Source: an uncultured Eubacteriales bacterium
Lineage (GTDB): Bacteria; Bacillota; Clostridia; Christensenellales; Aristaeellaceae
Assembly (NCBI GenBank): GCA_902801165.1
Contig: CADCHI010000002.1
Coordinates: 62,001 to 126,000 of the forward strand
Reading direction: 5' to 3'
Length of the DNA: 64,000 bases
Part shown: in pieces, positions 40,966 to 49,902 of the stretch
Position numbering within the stretch: the stretch's first letter is position 1
Layout of the letters: each line of letters begins with the position of its first letter
Translations under genes and position numbers: made by a program
The notes under the pieces: generated by a model
What the model was told of the DNA's origin: nothing
Databases searched by the model: none
Seen by the model: only the letters and a program-made list of their open reading frames with translations

Positions 40966-41029
40966 ATCCGCCCGCTGTCCACCCAAAATGACCCGGCACG
41001 GCCTTTTTTATCCCTCCGATTTTTTGGAT

Positions 41030-41058
41030 TTGCATTTTATCATGGTTTGTGCTATCAT
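41030..41058 (+). promoter_or_regulatory. Promoter of the Nudix-like gene
   Basis: -35 TTGCAT (41030-41035), a 17-bp spacer and -10 TATCAT (41053-41058), 25 bp before the start codon. Confidence 0.6.
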
Positions 41059-41083
41059 AGCATAGTCATAAGGAAGGTGATTG

Positions 41084-41515
41084 ATGATGGCTGGAACCAT
41101 CCGCAGCTGTGCCGGCGGCGTTGTATTCTTTGGCGACGAGGTTTTCCTCCTGATGAGCGACCGCGGCGAATGGGTGATGCCCAAGGGCGTCATTCGCAAC
41201 TGCAACCACTCCAACGACGTGGCGCTGTGGCGCGTCGAGGACGAAGCGGGCATCCACGCGGAGATCATCGGCATTGCGGGCAACACCCGCTACGACTTCT
41301 TCTCCGAGGGACGCGGGCGGGAGATCAGCAACCGCATACAGTGGTTCGCCATGCGGGCGTATGACCGTTCCTTCCACGTCTCCTACGAGCAGGGCTTTTT
41401 GAACGGGAACTACTACCCCATCGCCAAAGCCCGGGAGATGCTGACCTACGACGGCGACCGCCCGATATTGGACAACGCCTATGAGATATACCGCCAGTGC
41501 CTGAAGGAGGCATAA
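41084..41515 (+). CDS. Nudix-fold protein with a degenerate Nudix box
   Basis: A 143-residue protein with the Nudix beta-strand pattern (GGVVFFGDEVFLLMS, then GEWVMPKG). The box expected as Gx5Ex7REUxEExGU reads GVIRNCNHSNDVALWRVEDEAGI: the first Glu and the RE pair are missing while the last acidic pair (DE) remains. Hydrolase activity is uncertain. Start: ATG at 41084, 3 bases after AAGGAAGGTGA; the next ATG (41087) is equally possible, and the TTG at 41081 is too close to the RBS. Monocistronic, followed by a strong terminator. Confidence 0.8.
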   Translation: MMAGTIRSCAGGVVFFGDEVFLLMSDRGEWVMPKGVIRNCNHSNDVALWRVEDEAGIHAEIIGIAGNTRYDFFSEGRGREISNRIQWFAMRAYDRSFHVSYEQGFLNGNYYPIAKAREMLTYDGDRPILDNAYEIYRQCLKEA

Positions 41516-41520
41516 AGAAC

Positions 41521-41565
41521 AAACAGTCCCGAAGCGATTAAAGAACCGCTTCGGGACTGTTTTTT
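41521..41565. terminator. Strong bidirectional terminator
   Basis: AAACAGTCCCGAAGCG pairs perfectly with CGCTTCGGGACTGTTT around ATTAAAGAAC, followed by T-runs on both strands. It serves the convergent Nudix and topoisomerase A genes. Confidence 0.85.
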
Positions 41566-41582
41566 GTTCTTTTGCAGGAGCC

Positions 41583-44015
41583 TTACGCCCGCACCAGCTC
41601 CGTCACCACGTCGTCCATCACCACGACGACATAGGGCTGGCCCCGGCTGCTCTTGGGCTCGATGGCCACGTCCTCGGTGACGTAAGGCGTGACGGTTCCG
41701 CTCTTCTGGACGATGTTGAACCGGAAGGGCTCGGTGACTGTCAGCGCGCCGGCGAGGCGGCTGCCGTTCATGCCATTCTTCAGGAAGGCAAAGGCCTTGA
41801 CGCCCTTGCCGCCCCGAGCCTGCCGCTCGAAGTCGATCAGCAGGCAGCGCTTCATGTAGCCCAGGTCGGAGATCATGATGACCTCGCCCTCGCTGTTGTG
41901 GACAAAGGCGAAGGCCACCTCGTCGTCCGCGCCCAGCGCCATGGCCTTGACGCCGGCGGCGGTGCGGCCGATGACGGAGACGTCCTCCACGGCGAAGTGG
42001 ATGGCCATGCCGGCCCGGCTGAGCAGCAGCACGCTCTCGAAGCCGCCGGGACTCAGCACATCCAGCAGCCGGTCGTCGTTTTTCAGGTTCAGCGCCGCGA
42101 ACTTTGACTTGCGCACGTTGTACTCCGACAGCGCCGTGCGCTTGATCAGGCCCTTGCGGGTCACGAACATCAATTCGCCGGACCAGTCCCCGGCGTCGAT
42201 CAGCGCCACCAGGCTCTCGTCGTTCTCCAGGCCCGCCAGCACGCCGCCCAAGGGCAGGCCGCGGTCCTTGGCCTTGGCCGTCTCGGCAATCTTCTCCGCC
42301 GCCAGGATGTAGGCGCTGCCCACGTCCGTGAAGAACAGCAGCTTCGCGTCGGTCATGGTGCGGATGGCCTTGCGGGGCGGGTCGGCGAACTCGCCGCCGG
42401 CCACGGCCTTGTCGTAGGCCTTGGGCGCCATGCGCTTGACGAAGCCCGCCTGGGTGAGGATCACCACGGTGTCGTCCGCGACGGGCTTCTCCTCCTCGAT
42501 GACGATCTCCTCGAAGGAGTCCACCAGCTGGGTGCGCCGGGGATCGGCGAACTTCTCACGGATCTCCAGCAGCTCCTTCTTGATGACCGCCATCAGCTTG
42601 CGCTCGCTGCCGAGGATCGCCTTCAGGTTGGCGATCAGCTTGGTCAGGTCCTCGTATTCCTTGCGGAGGGAGAGCACCTCCAGGTTGGTCAGGCGCTGCA
42701 GGCGCATATCCAGAATGGCCTGGGCCTGGATCTCCGACAGGGCAAACCGCGCGACCAGCTTTTCCCGGGCCTCCCGGGGCGTCTTGCTGCCGCGAATGAG
42801 CCGTATGACCTCGTCCAGGTTGTCCACGGCGATGATCAGGCCCTCCAGGATGTGGGCCCGGGCCTCGGCCTGCTGCAGCTCGTACTTCGTGCGCCGGGTG
42901 ACCACGTTCTTCTGGTGGTCGATGTAGTAGCCGATCATCTGCTTGATGCCCATCTGGCGGGGCTTGCCCTCCGCGATGGCCACCATGTTCACGCCGAAGG
43001 TGGTCTGGAAGTCGGTGTACTTGTACAGCGCGTTCAGGATCTTCTCCGGGTCGGCATCCTTTTTGACCTCCACCACGGCCCGCATGCCCATGCGGTCGGA
43101 CTCGTCGCGGATGTCGTAGATGCCGGAGAAGATGCCCTTCTTCTCCTCGCTGACCCGCAGCACCTTTTCCAGCATGGCCGCCTTGTTGACCTGGTAGGGC
43201 ACCTCGTCCACCACGATCAGCTTCCGGCCGGCGGTGCCATCCTCGATGTGCACCTTTGCGCGGACCTTCAGCTTGCCCCGGCCCGTCTCATAGGCCTGGA
43301 CGAGCTCGCCGTCCCGGGCCAGCACGCCGCCGGTCGGAAAGTCCGGGGCGGGCATGATGGCCATGAGCTCCTCCGTGGTGATCTTCGGCTTGTCGATCTG
43401 GGCGATGGTGGCATCGATGGCCTCCCCCAGGTTGTGGGGCGGGATGCTCGTCGCCAGGCCCACGGCGATGCCGTTCGCGCCGTTCACCAGCAGGTTCGGG
43501 AAGCGCGCGGGCAGCAGGTCCGGCTCCTTCTGGGTGTCGTCGAAGTTCAGGTGGAAGCCCACCGTGTCCTTCTCGATGTCCTTGAGCATCGCCATGGCGG
43601 CCTCGGTCATGCGCGCCTCGGTATATCGCATGGCGGCGGGGCTGTCGCCGTCGATGGAGCCGAAGTTGCCGTGGCCGTCCACCAGCATGGCCCGCATCAC
43701 GAAGGGCTGGGCCATGCGGGCCAGCGCGTCGTAGACGGAGCTGTCGCCGTGGGGATGGTATTTGCCCAGGCAGTCGCCCACGATGCGGGCGCACTTGCGG
43801 TGGGGCTTGTCGGGCGTATTGCCCAGCTCGTGCATGGTGAACAGTATGCGCCGCTGCACGGGCTTGAGGCCGTCCTCCACCCTGGGCAGCGCGCGCTCCA
43901 GTATGACGTGCTCCGAATAGGGCATCATGGAGTCGTGCATCACGTCCTCCATCGTCCGCTGGATGATCTCCTCCGGCTTTCTCTCGACCGGTTCTTCCTT
44001 CTTTTTCCTTGCCAT
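41583..44015 (-). CDS. parC: Type IIA topoisomerase subunit A (ParC/GyrA family)
   Basis: DNA-cleaving subunit of topoisomerase IV or a second gyrase. The 810 residues include the winged-helix region with the quinolone-determining segment [19 protein letters not shown], the catalytic Tyr in RYTEAR (near residue 130), the coiled-coil gate (about 365-480) and a six-bladed C-terminal wrapping domain. That domain contains QARGGKG near residue 730, one change from the GyrA box QRRGGKG. I name it parC because of its pairing with the B subunit in one operon away from any dnaA/recF context, but gyrase activity is possible. It starts 3 bp after grpB. Confidence 0.85.
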   Translation of the reverse strand: MARKKKEEPVERKPEEIIQRTMEDVMHDSMMPYSEHVILERALPRVEDGLKPVQRRILFTMHELGNTPDKPHRKCARIVGDCLGKYHPHGDSSVYDALARMAQPFVMRAMLVDGHGNFGSIDGDSPAAMRYTEARMTEAAMAMLKDIEKDTVGFHLNFDDTQKEPDLLPARFPNLLVNGANGIAVGLATSIPPHNLGEAIDATIAQIDKPKITTEELMAIMPAPDFPTGGVLARDGELVQAYETGRGKLKVRAKVHIEDGTAGRKLIVVDEVPYQVNKAAMLEKVLRVSEEKKGIFSGIYDIRDESDRMGMRAVVEVKKDADPEKILNALYKYTDFQTTFGVNMVAIAEGKPRQMGIKQMIGYYIDHQKNVVTRRTKYELQQAEARAHILEGLIIAVDNLDEVIRLIRGSKTPREAREKLVARFALSEIQAQAILDMRLQRLTNLEVLSLRKEYEDLTKLIANLKAILGSERKLMAVIKKELLEIREKFADPRRTQLVDSFEEIVIEEEKPVADDTVVILTQAGFVKRMAPKAYDKAVAGGEFADPPRKAIRTMTDAKLLFFTDVGSAYILAAEKIAETAKAKDRGLPLGGVLAGLENDESLVALIDAGDWSGELMFVTRKGLIKRTALSEYNVRKSKFAALNLKNDDRLLDVLSPGGFESVLLLSRAGMAIHFAVEDVSVIGRTAAGVKAMALGADDEVAFAFVHNSEGEVIMISDLGYMKRCLLIDFERQARGGKGVKAFAFLKNGMNGSRLAGALTVTEPFRFNIVQKSGTVTPYVTEDVAIEPKSSRGQPYVVVVMDDVVTELVRA

Positions 44016-44018
44016 GCG

Positions 44019-44567
44019 TTACTCCTGTCGATCTGTGTTAGTGCCCGCCCATTTGCGCGCGTCCGCAAGAATGCGGGCAATGGTCTCGCTCTTCCCGGCC
44101 AGATAGGCTTCCCTGTCCTCGGGATACACTTCAGCCAGGGATTGCTTCAGCCCGGAATACAGCCGGGCATCCTCCGGGTGGGCGTTGAGATAATCCCGGA
44201 AGGCGATGTAGTTTATCCAGGCCTCCCCGTTCCACGGGACAACATGGATAAAGTGCGTCCGCACAGTTTCCGTGCCCATGACATACAACAGCTGTCCGCC
44301 GTACTCTTCCTTCCTGTAGTATATGCCCCGCGCGGCAAGCGCCCCGTCATGCGCCCGCATGGCCTGCGGATTTCGCATGCCGACGGCAATGTCGACGATG
44401 GGCTTGGCGAAAATACCTTGAATAGCAGTGCTTCCGACGTGCTGTATGTCCGCCGCGTCCGCGCCGAGGACCTCCCGCAGCGCCCCGATGGTCTCCCGAG
44501 CGGAGATGTCCCAGGCGGGGTCGTGGGGTTCGAGGCGCACGCTGCCGCACTTCAATCCGATGGACAC
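44019..44567 (-). CDS. GrpB-family nucleotidyltransferase-like protein
   Basis: The GrpB/UPF0157 domain belongs to the nucleotidyltransferase fold superfamily; the function is unclear. The 182 residues show HVGSTAIQGIFAKPIVDIAVG, the conserved core with its GST and metal-site Asp, and the C-terminal FRDYLNAHPEDA segment. The GTG at 44567 is used because GGAGGTGATGAT precedes it. It is sandwiched between topoisomerase B (51 bp away) and topoisomerase A (3 bp), so the three are probably co-transcribed. There is no known mechanistic link with topoisomerase. Confidence 0.85.
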   Translation of the reverse strand: MSIGLKCGSVRLEPHDPAWDISARETIGALREVLGADAADIQHVGSTAIQGIFAKPIVDIAVGMRNPQAMRAHDGALAARGIYYRKEEYGGQLLYVMGTETVRTHFIHVVPWNGEAWINYIAFRDYLNAHPEDARLYSGLKQSLAEVYPEDREAYLAGKSETIARILADARKWAGTNTDRQE

Positions 44568-44618
44568 ATCATCACCTCCGCATGAACCGCTGTATTCTGT
44601 TTCGGACAGAGCTTCTCC

Positions 44619-46580
44619 CTATGCGCCCTCGTTCACCGGCACGAAGTTGTCTTCCTTGTTGAAGTTGGCGTACTGGCTGATGTATTCCCTGCGGGGCTCC
44701 ACCTTGTCGCCCATCAGGATCGTCACCCGGCGCTCCACTTCCACAAAGTCCTCGATGTTCACCTGCATCAGCTTGCGCCCGTCGGGGTTCATGGTGGTCT
44801 CCCACAGCTGTTCCGGGTTCATCTCGCCCAGACCCTTGTATCGCTGCAGTGTATAGCCCTTGCCCATCTTCTTGATGGCCTCCGGCAGGGCGTTGTCGTC
44901 ATAGCAGTAGATGGTCTTGTCGCCCTTGGCCACCTTGTACAGCGGCGGCATGCCTATGAACACGTGTCCCTCTGTGATCAGCGGGCGCATGTAGCGGTAG
45001 AAGAAGGTCAGCAGGATGGCCCGGATGTGGGCGCCGTCCTGGTCGGCATCGGAGAGGATGATGACCTTGTTGTACTTGAGCTTCGAAATGTCGAAGTCGT
45101 CCTCGATGCTGGTGCCCAGGGCCGTGATGATGCTGCGGTACTCCTCGTTCTGCAGCACCTGCTCCAGACGCTTCTTCTCCACGTTCAGGGGCTTGCCGCG
45201 CAGGGGCAGTATGGCCTGAAAGCGGCGGTCGCGGCCCTGCTTGGCGCTGCCGCCTGCGGAATCGCCCTCCACGATGAACAGCTCGTTCAGTTCCGGCTTC
45301 TTGCCGGTGCAGCTGGACAGCTTGCCCACCAGCGGCGCGGCCTCCAGCTGGCCCACGGCGCGGATGTTGGCCTTGGCCTTGCGGGCGGCCTCCCGGGCCT
45401 TGGCGGCGGTGATGGCCTTGGCAATGATCTTCTGGGCAAAGGCCTGGTTCTTGAGGTCGTCCAGGTAGATGGACAGCTGCTCCAGGCAGACCGCCTCGAA
45501 GATCTGGCGCACCTCGGTGTTGCCCAGTCGGCCCTTGGTCTGGCCCTCGAACTCCGGGTTCTTGACGCCCGCGTAGATGATGGCCGTCATGCCCTCCCGG
45601 AAGTCGTCGCCCGCCAGGTTGTTGTCCTTTTCCTTCAAAAGGCCCTGCCTGCGGGCGTAGTCGTTGAAGGCCTTGGTCACGGCGGCCTTGAAGCCGATCT
45701 CGTGATAGCCGCCCTCGTTGGTGGGAATGTTGTTCACGAAGGAGGCGATGGTGTCCGTGTAGGAATCCGTATACTGTATGGCCACGCGCACCAGGGTGCC
45801 GTCCCGGGTGGCCTCGAACACGATGGGGTCGGTGATGGTGGTCTTGTCCGCGTTCAGGTACTGCACGAAGTCGGCGATACCGCCCTCGTAGCAGTACTCG
45901 TAGACCCGCTTGTCCGCCTCCTTGATGCGCTCGTCGGTGAACACGAAGCGCACGCCCTTGTTCAGGTAGGCCAGCTCCCGCACGCGGCGGCGCACGGTGT
46001 CGGAGTGGAAGTTCACGTCCTGGAACACCCGGGGATCGGGCTTGAAGCAGACCATGGTGCCCCGCTTGCGGGTGTTGCCCAGCTTCTCCAGGGGTGCCAC
46101 TGGCTTGCCGCTGACGATCTTGCCGGTCTTGGGGTCCATCACGGACTCAAAGCGCTGCTGGTAGTGGCTGTAGTCCTTGTAGACATCCACCACCATCCAC
46201 TCGGACAGGGCGTTCACCACGGAGGCGCCCACGCCGTGCAGGCCGCCGGAGTAGGCGTAGTTCTTGTCGGAGAACTTGCCTCCCGCGTGCAGCTGGGTGT
46301 AGACCACCTCCACGGCGGAGATGCCCAGCTTCGGGTGGATGTCCACGGGCACGCCGCGGCCGTTGTCCGTGACCTCGCAGGATCCGTCCTTCTTCAGCGT
46401 GACGGTGATCTCCGTGGCGTAGCCGTTGGCCGCCTCATCGATGGCGTTGTCCACGATCTCCCAGATCATATGGTGCAGTCCGCGAGGACCGGTTGAGCCG
46501 ATGTACATGCCGGGGCGCATGCGCACCGCGTCCAGTCCCTCCAAGACCTGTATATCGCTTGCGGTATATGTCTTCGCCAT
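44619..46580 (-). CDS. parE: Type IIA topoisomerase subunit B (ParE/GyrB family)
   Basis: ATPase subunit of the type IIA enzyme. The 653 residues carry the GHKL ATP site (EIVDNAIDEA, DNGRGVPVDIHP, GGLHGVGASVVNALS), the transducer region and the TOPRIM domain with the metal motifs EGDSAGG and LSDADQDGAHI. The ATG at 46580 (MAKTYTASDI) follows GGAGGAAGAA; the ORF to 46616 is not supported. A TATAAT box at 46620-46615 is the probable -10, without a good -35. It is divergent from the pentapeptide-repeat gene across 138 bp. Confidence 0.9.
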   Translation of the reverse strand: MAKTYTASDIQVLEGLDAVRMRPGMYIGSTGPRGLHHMIWEIVDNAIDEAANGYATEITVTLKKDGSCEVTDNGRGVPVDIHPKLGISAVEVVYTQLHAGGKFSDKNYAYSGGLHGVGASVVNALSEWMVVDVYKDYSHYQQRFESVMDPKTGKIVSGKPVAPLEKLGNTRKRGTMVCFKPDPRVFQDVNFHSDTVRRRVRELAYLNKGVRFVFTDERIKEADKRVYEYCYEGGIADFVQYLNADKTTITDPIVFEATRDGTLVRVAIQYTDSYTDTIASFVNNIPTNEGGYHEIGFKAAVTKAFNDYARRQGLLKEKDNNLAGDDFREGMTAIIYAGVKNPEFEGQTKGRLGNTEVRQIFEAVCLEQLSIYLDDLKNQAFAQKIIAKAITAAKAREAARKAKANIRAVGQLEAAPLVGKLSSCTGKKPELNELFIVEGDSAGGSAKQGRDRRFQAILPLRGKPLNVEKKRLEQVLQNEEYRSIITALGTSIEDDFDISKLKYNKVIILSDADQDGAHIRAILLTFFYRYMRPLITEGHVFIGMPPLYKVAKGDKTIYCYDDNALPEAIKKMGKGYTLQRYKGLGEMNPEQLWETTMNPDGRKLMQVNIEDFVEVERRVTILMGDKVEPRREYISQYANFNKEDNFVPVNEGA

Positions 46581-46718
46581 TTCTTCCTCCAAAAGCGCAT
46601 AAATATCTATGATCATTATACCCGCAAAAGGTTAATTTTGTTTGACCCGGAGTCTTTATACATCTTTCTGTGTTATTATTGTAGTCAATATGTAATCCTT
46701 TTGAAAGAAGGGACGAAC

Positions 46719-47363
46719 TTGACACTCAAACCGCCCGCGCTGCCCTCCGATCTGTCGGCCATGCCGCTGGAGGACGCAGTCCTCTCAGCCGTCGAGACCG
46801 AGGAGACGATCTCCGGCGCCCTGTTTGAGGGAGATGCCCTCCCCCTCGTGGACACCGCCATGCTGGACTTCAGCCGATGCGTGTTCCGCCGCGTGCGCTT
46901 CGAGCCCTGCGAGGTCGACCGCGTCCACTTTGCCGACTGCCACTTCGAGGCCTGCGACCTCTCCGGCTTCCAGTTCCGGGAGGGAACCCTCAGCCGCGTC
47001 GCCTTCGACAACTGCCGGGCCAGCGGCGCGCTGTTCAGCCGGATGGGCCTGCGTGACGCGCGGTTTGAGCGCTGCCAGCTGAACTACGCCAGCTTTGTGG
47101 ACTGCAAGCTGCAAACCGTCGCCTTTGAGGACTGCCAGATGGCCCACGCCCTGCTCCACGGCTGCCGCCAGAAGGGGCTGTCCCTGGAACGGTGCGAGCT
47201 GACCCAGGCGGAGTTCATCGAGACGCGGCTTGAGGGCGTGGACCTGTCCTCCTGCCCGCTGGACGGCCTGCGGACGAGCCAGAACTGCCTGGCCGGCGCG
47301 ACCATCGGACTGTCCCAGGCCCCCGCCGTGCTCGCGCTGTTCGGGGTCAGGGCCAGGCTGTAG
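46719..47363 (+). CDS. Pentapeptide-repeat protein of Qnr size
   Basis: A 214-residue right-handed quadrilateral beta-helix protein: from about residue 45 to 180 nearly every fifth residue is Phe, Leu or Met, in units such as FSRCV, FRRVR, FEPCE, VHFAD and CHFEA. The C terminus (GATIGLSQAPAVLALFGVRA) matches the capping and dimerisation tail of Qnr/MfpA-type proteins. These family members mimic DNA and protect gyrase or topoisomerase IV. The start is TTG at 46719, 5 bases after AAGAAGGGA; an upstream frame to 46638 runs through the promoter region. It is divergent from the topoisomerase operon, which strengthens a topoisomerase-linked role (inference). Confidence 0.82.
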   Translation: MTLKPPALPSDLSAMPLEDAVLSAVETEETISGALFEGDALPLVDTAMLDFSRCVFRRVRFEPCEVDRVHFADCHFEACDLSGFQFREGTLSRVAFDNCRASGALFSRMGLRDARFERCQLNYASFVDCKLQTVAFEDCQMAHALLHGCRQKGLSLERCELTQAEFIETRLEGVDLSSCPLDGLRTSQNCLAGATIGLSQAPAVLALFGVRARL

Positions 47364-47416
47364 CATATCCCGGAGGCCGGTTTGCCGCCGACCCTTGTCC
47401 GATGATGCGGCCGGAT

Positions 47417-47445
47417 TTGCATATCATGAGTGAATATGCTATAAT
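47417..47445 (+). promoter_or_regulatory. Promoter of the MazG-like gene
   Basis: -35 TTGCAT (47417-47422), a 17-bp spacer and a perfect -10 TATAAT (47440-47445), 61 bp before the start codon. Confidence 0.75.
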
Positions 47446-47506
47446 ATGCGGTGATACGACACCGCAGGGCGGATTGCGCCCGAGAGAACACCATCAGGAG
47501 CGGACC

Positions 47507-47863
47507 ATGAACGACAACGACACCACCCTGAGCACCCTGAAGGAACAGGTGCACCAGCTCTGCCTGCGCAAGGGCTGGGGCGTGGACGGCGTGCAGGACC
47601 CCCAGCACGTCGCTATGGCCATGACCGTGGAGATGAGCGAGCTGCTGGAGCACTTCCAGTGGCTGAACCCGGAGGATGTCCAGGCGCTGCTGGACGGACG
47701 GGACCCCGAGCGCGTCGCCCTGATCGCCGAGGAGTTCGCCGACGTGATGATGTACGGCCTGCAGCTCACCCGCACGCTAGGCATCGACATCACCCAACAG
47801 GTGCTGCGGAAGATCGACATCGTCGACCACCGCCCGCCCAAGCCCTACAACCCCGACCGGTAG
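47507..47863 (+). CDS. MazG-like/RS21-C6-type nucleotide pyrophosphohydrolase
   Basis: A 118-residue all-alpha NTP pyrophosphatase that probably hydrolyses dCTP-type or modified nucleotides. The metal-binding acidic residues appear in VEMSELLEHFQW and EEFADVMMYGLQL, the pattern of the small dCTPase (DCTPP1/RS21-C6) branch. It ends with the usual Lys/Pro-rich tail (DHRPPKPYNPDR). The ATG at 47507 follows CAGGAGCGGACC. Followed by overlapping hairpins and a GNAT gene. Confidence 0.85.
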   Translation: MNDNDTTLSTLKEQVHQLCLRKGWGVDGVQDPQHVAMAMTVEMSELLEHFQWLNPEDVQALLDGRDPERVALIAEEFADVMMYGLQLTRTLGIDITQQVLRKIDIVDHRPPKPYNPDR

Positions 47864-47881
47864 GTCAATCCCAATATAAAC

Positions 47882-47936
47882 GCATAAGCAGACCATATTC
47901 TGTTTATGCACGCAATCAGAATCCGGTCTGTTTTAT
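47882..47936 (+). terminator. Terminator with an overlapping alternative hairpin
   Basis: Hairpin T: CAGACC (47889-47894) and ATTCTG (47897-47902) pair with CAGAAT (47917-47922) and GGTCTG (47925-47930), followed by TTTTAT. Hairpin A: GCATAAGCAGA (47882-47892) pairs with TCTGTTTATGC (47899-47909). The two share bases and cannot form together. Confidence 0.55.
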
Positions 47937-47974
47937 CAAAATCGACCCTTTTCACGAGAGATGAGAGGTTTCCT

Positions 47975-48790
47975 ATGATCCTTCGACATGCCAGAACGCC
48001 CGTGGAGGGCCAGCCCGTGGAAAACACCTTCGTCGCCATCGACGAATTCAGCGGCGGCCAGCTCGGCGCGTGCACCATATTCTGCGATGACAACCCGGCG
48101 CTCTACCCCGCCCGGCCCATGCAGGTGCGCCTCCAGCTGGAGGGCAGCCCCATCCCGGACGCGCTGATCGGTGCGGCAGTGGCCCGCGGGCGCGAAATCT
48201 GCACCGCCTCCGGCAAGTTCTGCCGCCTGTACACCCGGGTGGACCCGGACGACGCGGAGACCATGGAGAGCCTGATCCCCATGGGCTTCAAGGACAACGA
48301 CGGCCTGGTGAAGATGGAGCTTCGGCTTCCCTTCGCCTGCGAATACCGGCTTCCCGCGGGCTGCGTGGTGGTCAAGGACGACCTCAGCGACCCCGACGAG
48401 CAGAAGTTCTTCCTGGAGCGCTACAACGAGCTGTACAACACCGACCACAGCTTCGACTGGCTGCGCAGCTACATCAACCGGGACGGCTTCACCCGCATCC
48501 TGACGGTCTCGCCCACCGGCATGGCCGGAGAGGTGCTGCTGTGGCGGGAGAGCTACGCCGGCATCATCGGCTACATCCAGACCTCCAAGCGCTGGCGGCG
48601 CATGGGCGTCGGGACCTGCATGCTGGGCCTGGCCTGCGAGGAGTTCGAGCGCGCCAAGCTGTTCTGCGCCGAGGCCAACGTCCGCGCCCGCATCCCCCAC
48701 GTGCTCAAGCTGATGGAGAAGTGCGGCTTCAAGCAGTCGGAGCTGCTGATGCGCTATCCCGGCGTGGACATCAACCCGACGGAAAAATAA
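47975..48790 (+). CDS. GNAT-family N-acetyltransferase with N-terminal extension
   Basis: A 271-residue protein with a GNAT acetyl-CoA-binding core in the last third (WRESYAGIIGYIQTSKRWRRMGVGTCMLGLA, containing the R/Q-x-x-G-x-G/A loop as RRMGVG). The first half (about 1-130) looks like a second, degenerate GNAT domain. The acceptor is unknown. The ATG at 47975 has AGAGGTTTCCT upstream. Its leader contains the overlapping hairpins described separately. Confidence 0.78.
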   Translation: MILRHARTPVEGQPVENTFVAIDEFSGGQLGACTIFCDDNPALYPARPMQVRLQLEGSPIPDALIGAAVARGREICTASGKFCRLYTRVDPDDAETMESLIPMGFKDNDGLVKMELRLPFACEYRLPAGCVVVKDDLSDPDEQKFFLERYNELYNTDHSFDWLRSYINRDGFTRILTVSPTGMAGEVLLWRESYAGIIGYIQTSKRWRRMGVGTCMLGLACEEFERAKLFCAEANVRARIPHVLKLMEKCGFKQSELLMRYPGVDINPTEK

Positions 48791-48809
48791 GTCATTCGAG
48801 CCTAATTGG

Positions 48810-48840
48810 ACCGGTCCCGATGGGGCCGGTTCTGTTTTTT
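48810..48840 (+). terminator. Terminator of the GNAT gene
   Basis: ACCGGTCCC pairs with GGGGCCGGT (one G-T) around GAT, followed by TCTG and six T. Confidence 0.7.
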
Positions 48841-48889
48841 GCCCTTCTCCAATACCATGAAACAGAATTGTCATGAGGAGGTCGGGCAT

Positions 48890-49777
48890 ATGCACGGAAA
48901 CCTGTTTTACGGCTGCGGCACGGCGCTGGTCACCCCGTTCAAGGGCAGCCGGGTGGACTATGACGCCTTGGAAAAACTGATCGACTGGCAGCTGGACAGC
49001 GGCATCGACGCGGTGGTGATCCTGGGCACCACCGGCGAGCCGGCCACGATCACCGAATCGGAGCGGCCCGCCGTCATCGAGTGCGCGGCGGCGCGGTGTG
49101 CCGGACGCGTGCCGCTGATCGTCGGCACCGGCAGCAACGACACCCGGCGGGCCGTCGCCCAGTCCGTGGAGGCCCAGCGCCTCGGGGCGGACGCGCTGCT
49201 GGTGGTCACGCCCTACTACAACAAGACCAGCCGTAGTGGCCTGATCGAGCACTTCAACGCCGTGGCTGACAGCGTGGAGCTGCCTATCATCATGTACAAC
49301 GTCCCCGGCCGCACCGGCATGAACCTGGACGCGACGACGGTGGCAGAGCTCGCCCGACACCCCAATCTCTGCGCCGTGAAGGAGGCTTCCGGCAGCGTGA
49401 AGCAGATGACCGACCTGGCGGCGGCCTGCGGCGAGGGCATCGCCGTCTACTGCGGCAACGACGACCAGATCGTCCCCGCGATGGCCCTCGGGGCCCGGGG
49501 CGCGATCTCCGTGGCCTCCAACCTCATCCCCCGCCAGATGCGCGACTTGACCGCGAACTGGCTGCGGGGCGAGATCGGCAAGGCCCTCAAGGCCCAGCTC
49601 GAGTTCCTTCCGCTGGTCCGCCTGTTGTTCGATGAGGTCAGCCCCATCCCGGTCAAGGCGGCCCTCTCCATGATGGGCCGGATCGAGGACACGCTGCGCC
49701 TGCCCCTCGTCCCCCTGGACAGCGAAAGGCGGGAAGCCCTGCGGCGGGAGCTTGTGCGGTTGGAGCTCATCGATTGA
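48890..49777 (+). CDS. dapA: 4-hydroxy-tetrahydrodipicolinate synthase
   Basis: First committed step of lysine/diaminopimelate (and dipicolinate) synthesis: condenses pyruvate with aspartate semialdehyde. The 295 residues show GTTGEPATIT (the Thr-Thr proton relay), TPYYNKTSRSG with the catalytic Tyr, YNVPGRTG and the Schiff-base Lys in AVKEASGS (near residue 160). The ATG at 48890 (MHGNLFYGCG) follows GAGGAGGTCGGGCAT; the upstream extension to 48806 crosses the GNAT terminator and is rejected. Flanked by terminators, so monocistronic. I see no lysine riboswitch. Confidence 0.95.
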   Translation: MHGNLFYGCGTALVTPFKGSRVDYDALEKLIDWQLDSGIDAVVILGTTGEPATITESERPAVIECAAARCAGRVPLIVGTGSNDTRRAVAQSVEAQRLGADALLVVTPYYNKTSRSGLIEHFNAVADSVELPIIMYNVPGRTGMNLDATTVAELARHPNLCAVKEASGSVKQMTDLAAACGEGIAVYCGNDDQIVPAMALGARGAISVASNLIPRQMRDLTANWLRGEIGKALKAQLEFLPLVRLLFDEVSPIPVKAALSMMGRIEDTLRLPLVPLDSERREALRRELVRLELID

Positions 49778-49788
49778 CGGGAATAACA

Positions 49789-49835
49789 AATCGGGCAGGG
49801 ACGGCGAAGTGCGCCGTCCCTGCCCGATTATTGTA
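49789..49835. terminator. Terminator after dapA
   Basis: An 18-bp perfect stem (AATCGGGCAGGGACGGCG and its complement) with a 5-base loop, then ATTGTATTTTG. It also faces the convergent DprA-like gene. Confidence 0.75.
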
Positions 49836-49902
49836 TTTTGACTGATTCTATCTTCCGTGCCGCCGTGTTCCGCGTGAATGCGCCGACAATCCTTGAAGCT
49901 CT

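Noticed and set aside
41081-41083. TTG as start of the Nudix-like gene
   Set aside because: It abuts the RBS; the ATGs at 41084 and 41087 have better spacing.
48791-48889. A possible lysine riboswitch before dapA
   Set aside because: The space is under 100 bp and is mostly the GNAT terminator; no lysine-riboswitch elements fit.
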